Both the position numbers and the translations under genes were made by a program. A stretch of DNA of 11,991 nucleotides. It comes from Actinomycetota bacterium. GTDB taxonomy: Bacteria; Actinomycetota; Acidimicrobiia; Spongiisociales; UBA11373. Within the stretch, counting starts at the first letter, position 1. The number at the start of each line of letters is the position of its first letter. The notes below the pieces were generated by a model, which was given only the letters and a program-made list of their open reading frames with translations, ran no database searches and was not told the DNA's origin. Where the stretch lies: assembly GCA_030688105.1 (NCBI GenBank), contig JAUYIV010000110.1, positions 1-11,991 of the forward strand. The letters are read 5' to 3'. This document shows positions 11,499 through 11,991 of this stretch, in pieces.

Positions 11499-11991
11499 TC
11501 AGGCTCCTTCCAATGCGTACTCGACCGCCTGGTCGTACGACATCGCCGCACCCTGCCGGTAGGCGTCGGCGCGCTCGTCGGTTACCGCCTCCAACGCGGC
11601 GCGCTCCAGCCCCTCGATCCGGTTGACGGCGACGCTGATCAGGTCCACCCCACTGCGATCGGCTGCCCCGTACGCCGCGCCGGCGAGGCGGAACGTCCGG
11701 ATCTGATCGTCCATTTCCAACGCCAGCGCGGCGAAGGCCATGACGAACAGCACCGTCGCCGACACGTCGCCCGCGGCGTACAGAAGCTCGAGACCTTTGG
11801 AGTAGTGCGCTCGGGCCGTGTCGAACTGTCGGAGACGGCGAGCGGCCTCGCCCAGCTCGAAATGCGCCCAGCCCTCCCCGAACACGTTCCCCACCTCCTG
11901 GTAGCCGGCGATGCTCCGCTCGAAGTGGGTGATGCCCTCGGCCGGCTCCCCCAATGCGATCATCAACAGATTGCCCAAGCCCCAATGGACG
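11499..11991 (-). CDS. C-terminal part of a TPR-repeat protein (partial)
   Basis: The frame is open to the window edge, so the start is missing; about 163 residues are visible. The sequence is helical with TPR-like repeats, for example HFERSIAGYQEVGNVFGEGW followed by AHFELGEAARRLRQFDTARAHYSKGLEL. It ends with Ala-rich helices such as MAFAALALEMDDQIRTFRLAGAAYGAADRSG. Such tails are common in large actinobacterial signalling proteins with an ATPase and many TPRs (adenylate-cyclase- or LuxR-type regulators), but no catalytic or DNA-binding domain is visible here, so that is a guess. It lies upstream of mmsA on the same strand. Confidence 0.7.
   Translation of the reverse strand, partial: VHWGLGNLLMIALGEPAEGITHFERSIAGYQEVGNVFGEGWAHFELGEAARRLRQFDTARAHYSKGLELLYAAGDVSATVLFVMAFAALALEMDDQIRTFRLAGAAYGAADRSGVDLISVAVNRIEGLERAALEAVTDERADAYRQGAAMSYDQAVEYALEGA

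Noticed and set aside
11473..11500. GAGCCG...CGGCTC inverted repeat as terminator of the TPR gene
   Set aside because: The stem is only 6 bp with a 16-nt loop, overlaps the stop codon and lacks a U-tract.

Overview
The window is GC-rich and gene-dense. It looks like part of the chromosome of an actinobacterium, possibly an uncultured Acidimicrobiia-type lineage. The pointers are an F420-type LLM oxidoreductase, a dCTP deaminase that closely resembles the bifunctional Dcd-Dut of Mycobacterium, TANNNT -10 boxes placed to give leaderless mRNAs, and third positions dominated by G and C. The class-level placement is inference. There is no rRNA, no recognisable IS element and no CRISPR array.

Layout. 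9-812: ABC-2 type permease. 958-1518: GNAT acetyltransferase. 1608-2096: single-haem cytochrome c lipoprotein. 2194-2991 (minus): PhzF-family isomerase. 3141-3356: small two-helix membrane protein. 3400-3473: tRNA-Gly(CCC). 3602-4186 (minus): exported helical protein of unknown function. 4355-4621 (minus): short four-helix-bundle (S23/IVP-like) gene, apparently truncated. 4776-5339: dcd. 5443-5574: remnant of an alpha/beta hydrolase. 5614-6612 (minus): F420-dependent oxidoreductase of the CPS_4043 type. 6825-7391: exported TasA/camelysin-like protein. 7447-9111: SipW-like signal peptidase fused in frame to its own second signal-peptide-like segment and to a beta-rich surface domain. 9285-9875 (minus): haem-oxygenase-fold (TenA/CADD-like) protein. 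9957-11444 (minus): methylmalonate-semialdehyde dehydrogenase. 11499-11991 (minus): C-terminal part of a TPR protein that runs off the window.

Two things stand out. First, 6825-9111 appears to be a compact surface-protein system: a SipW-type substrate, then a strong intergenic hairpin, then a peptidase that carries a SipW-type substrate in its own polypeptide. This suggests self-processing or tethered processing.

Second, most of the intergenic gaps hold a degenerate 7-bp tandem array. The units fit VGCNNYC (V = A, C or G), usually four to six in perfect 7-nt register, and most arrays end in a GCAAGA-type unit. Three arrays are preceded, with no gap, by the same 14-nt leader (consensus MGCTYCGCTCGSSC). 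Most arrays lie just downstream of a gene and point the same way as it. Two arrays face each other across the four-helix-bundle gene like terminal inverted repeats. I do not recognise this as a named repeat family; it is the best candidate here for something undescribed.

No gene-free stretch exceeds about 275 bases; the gaps are covered by the repeat, hairpin, promoter and pseudogene entries.
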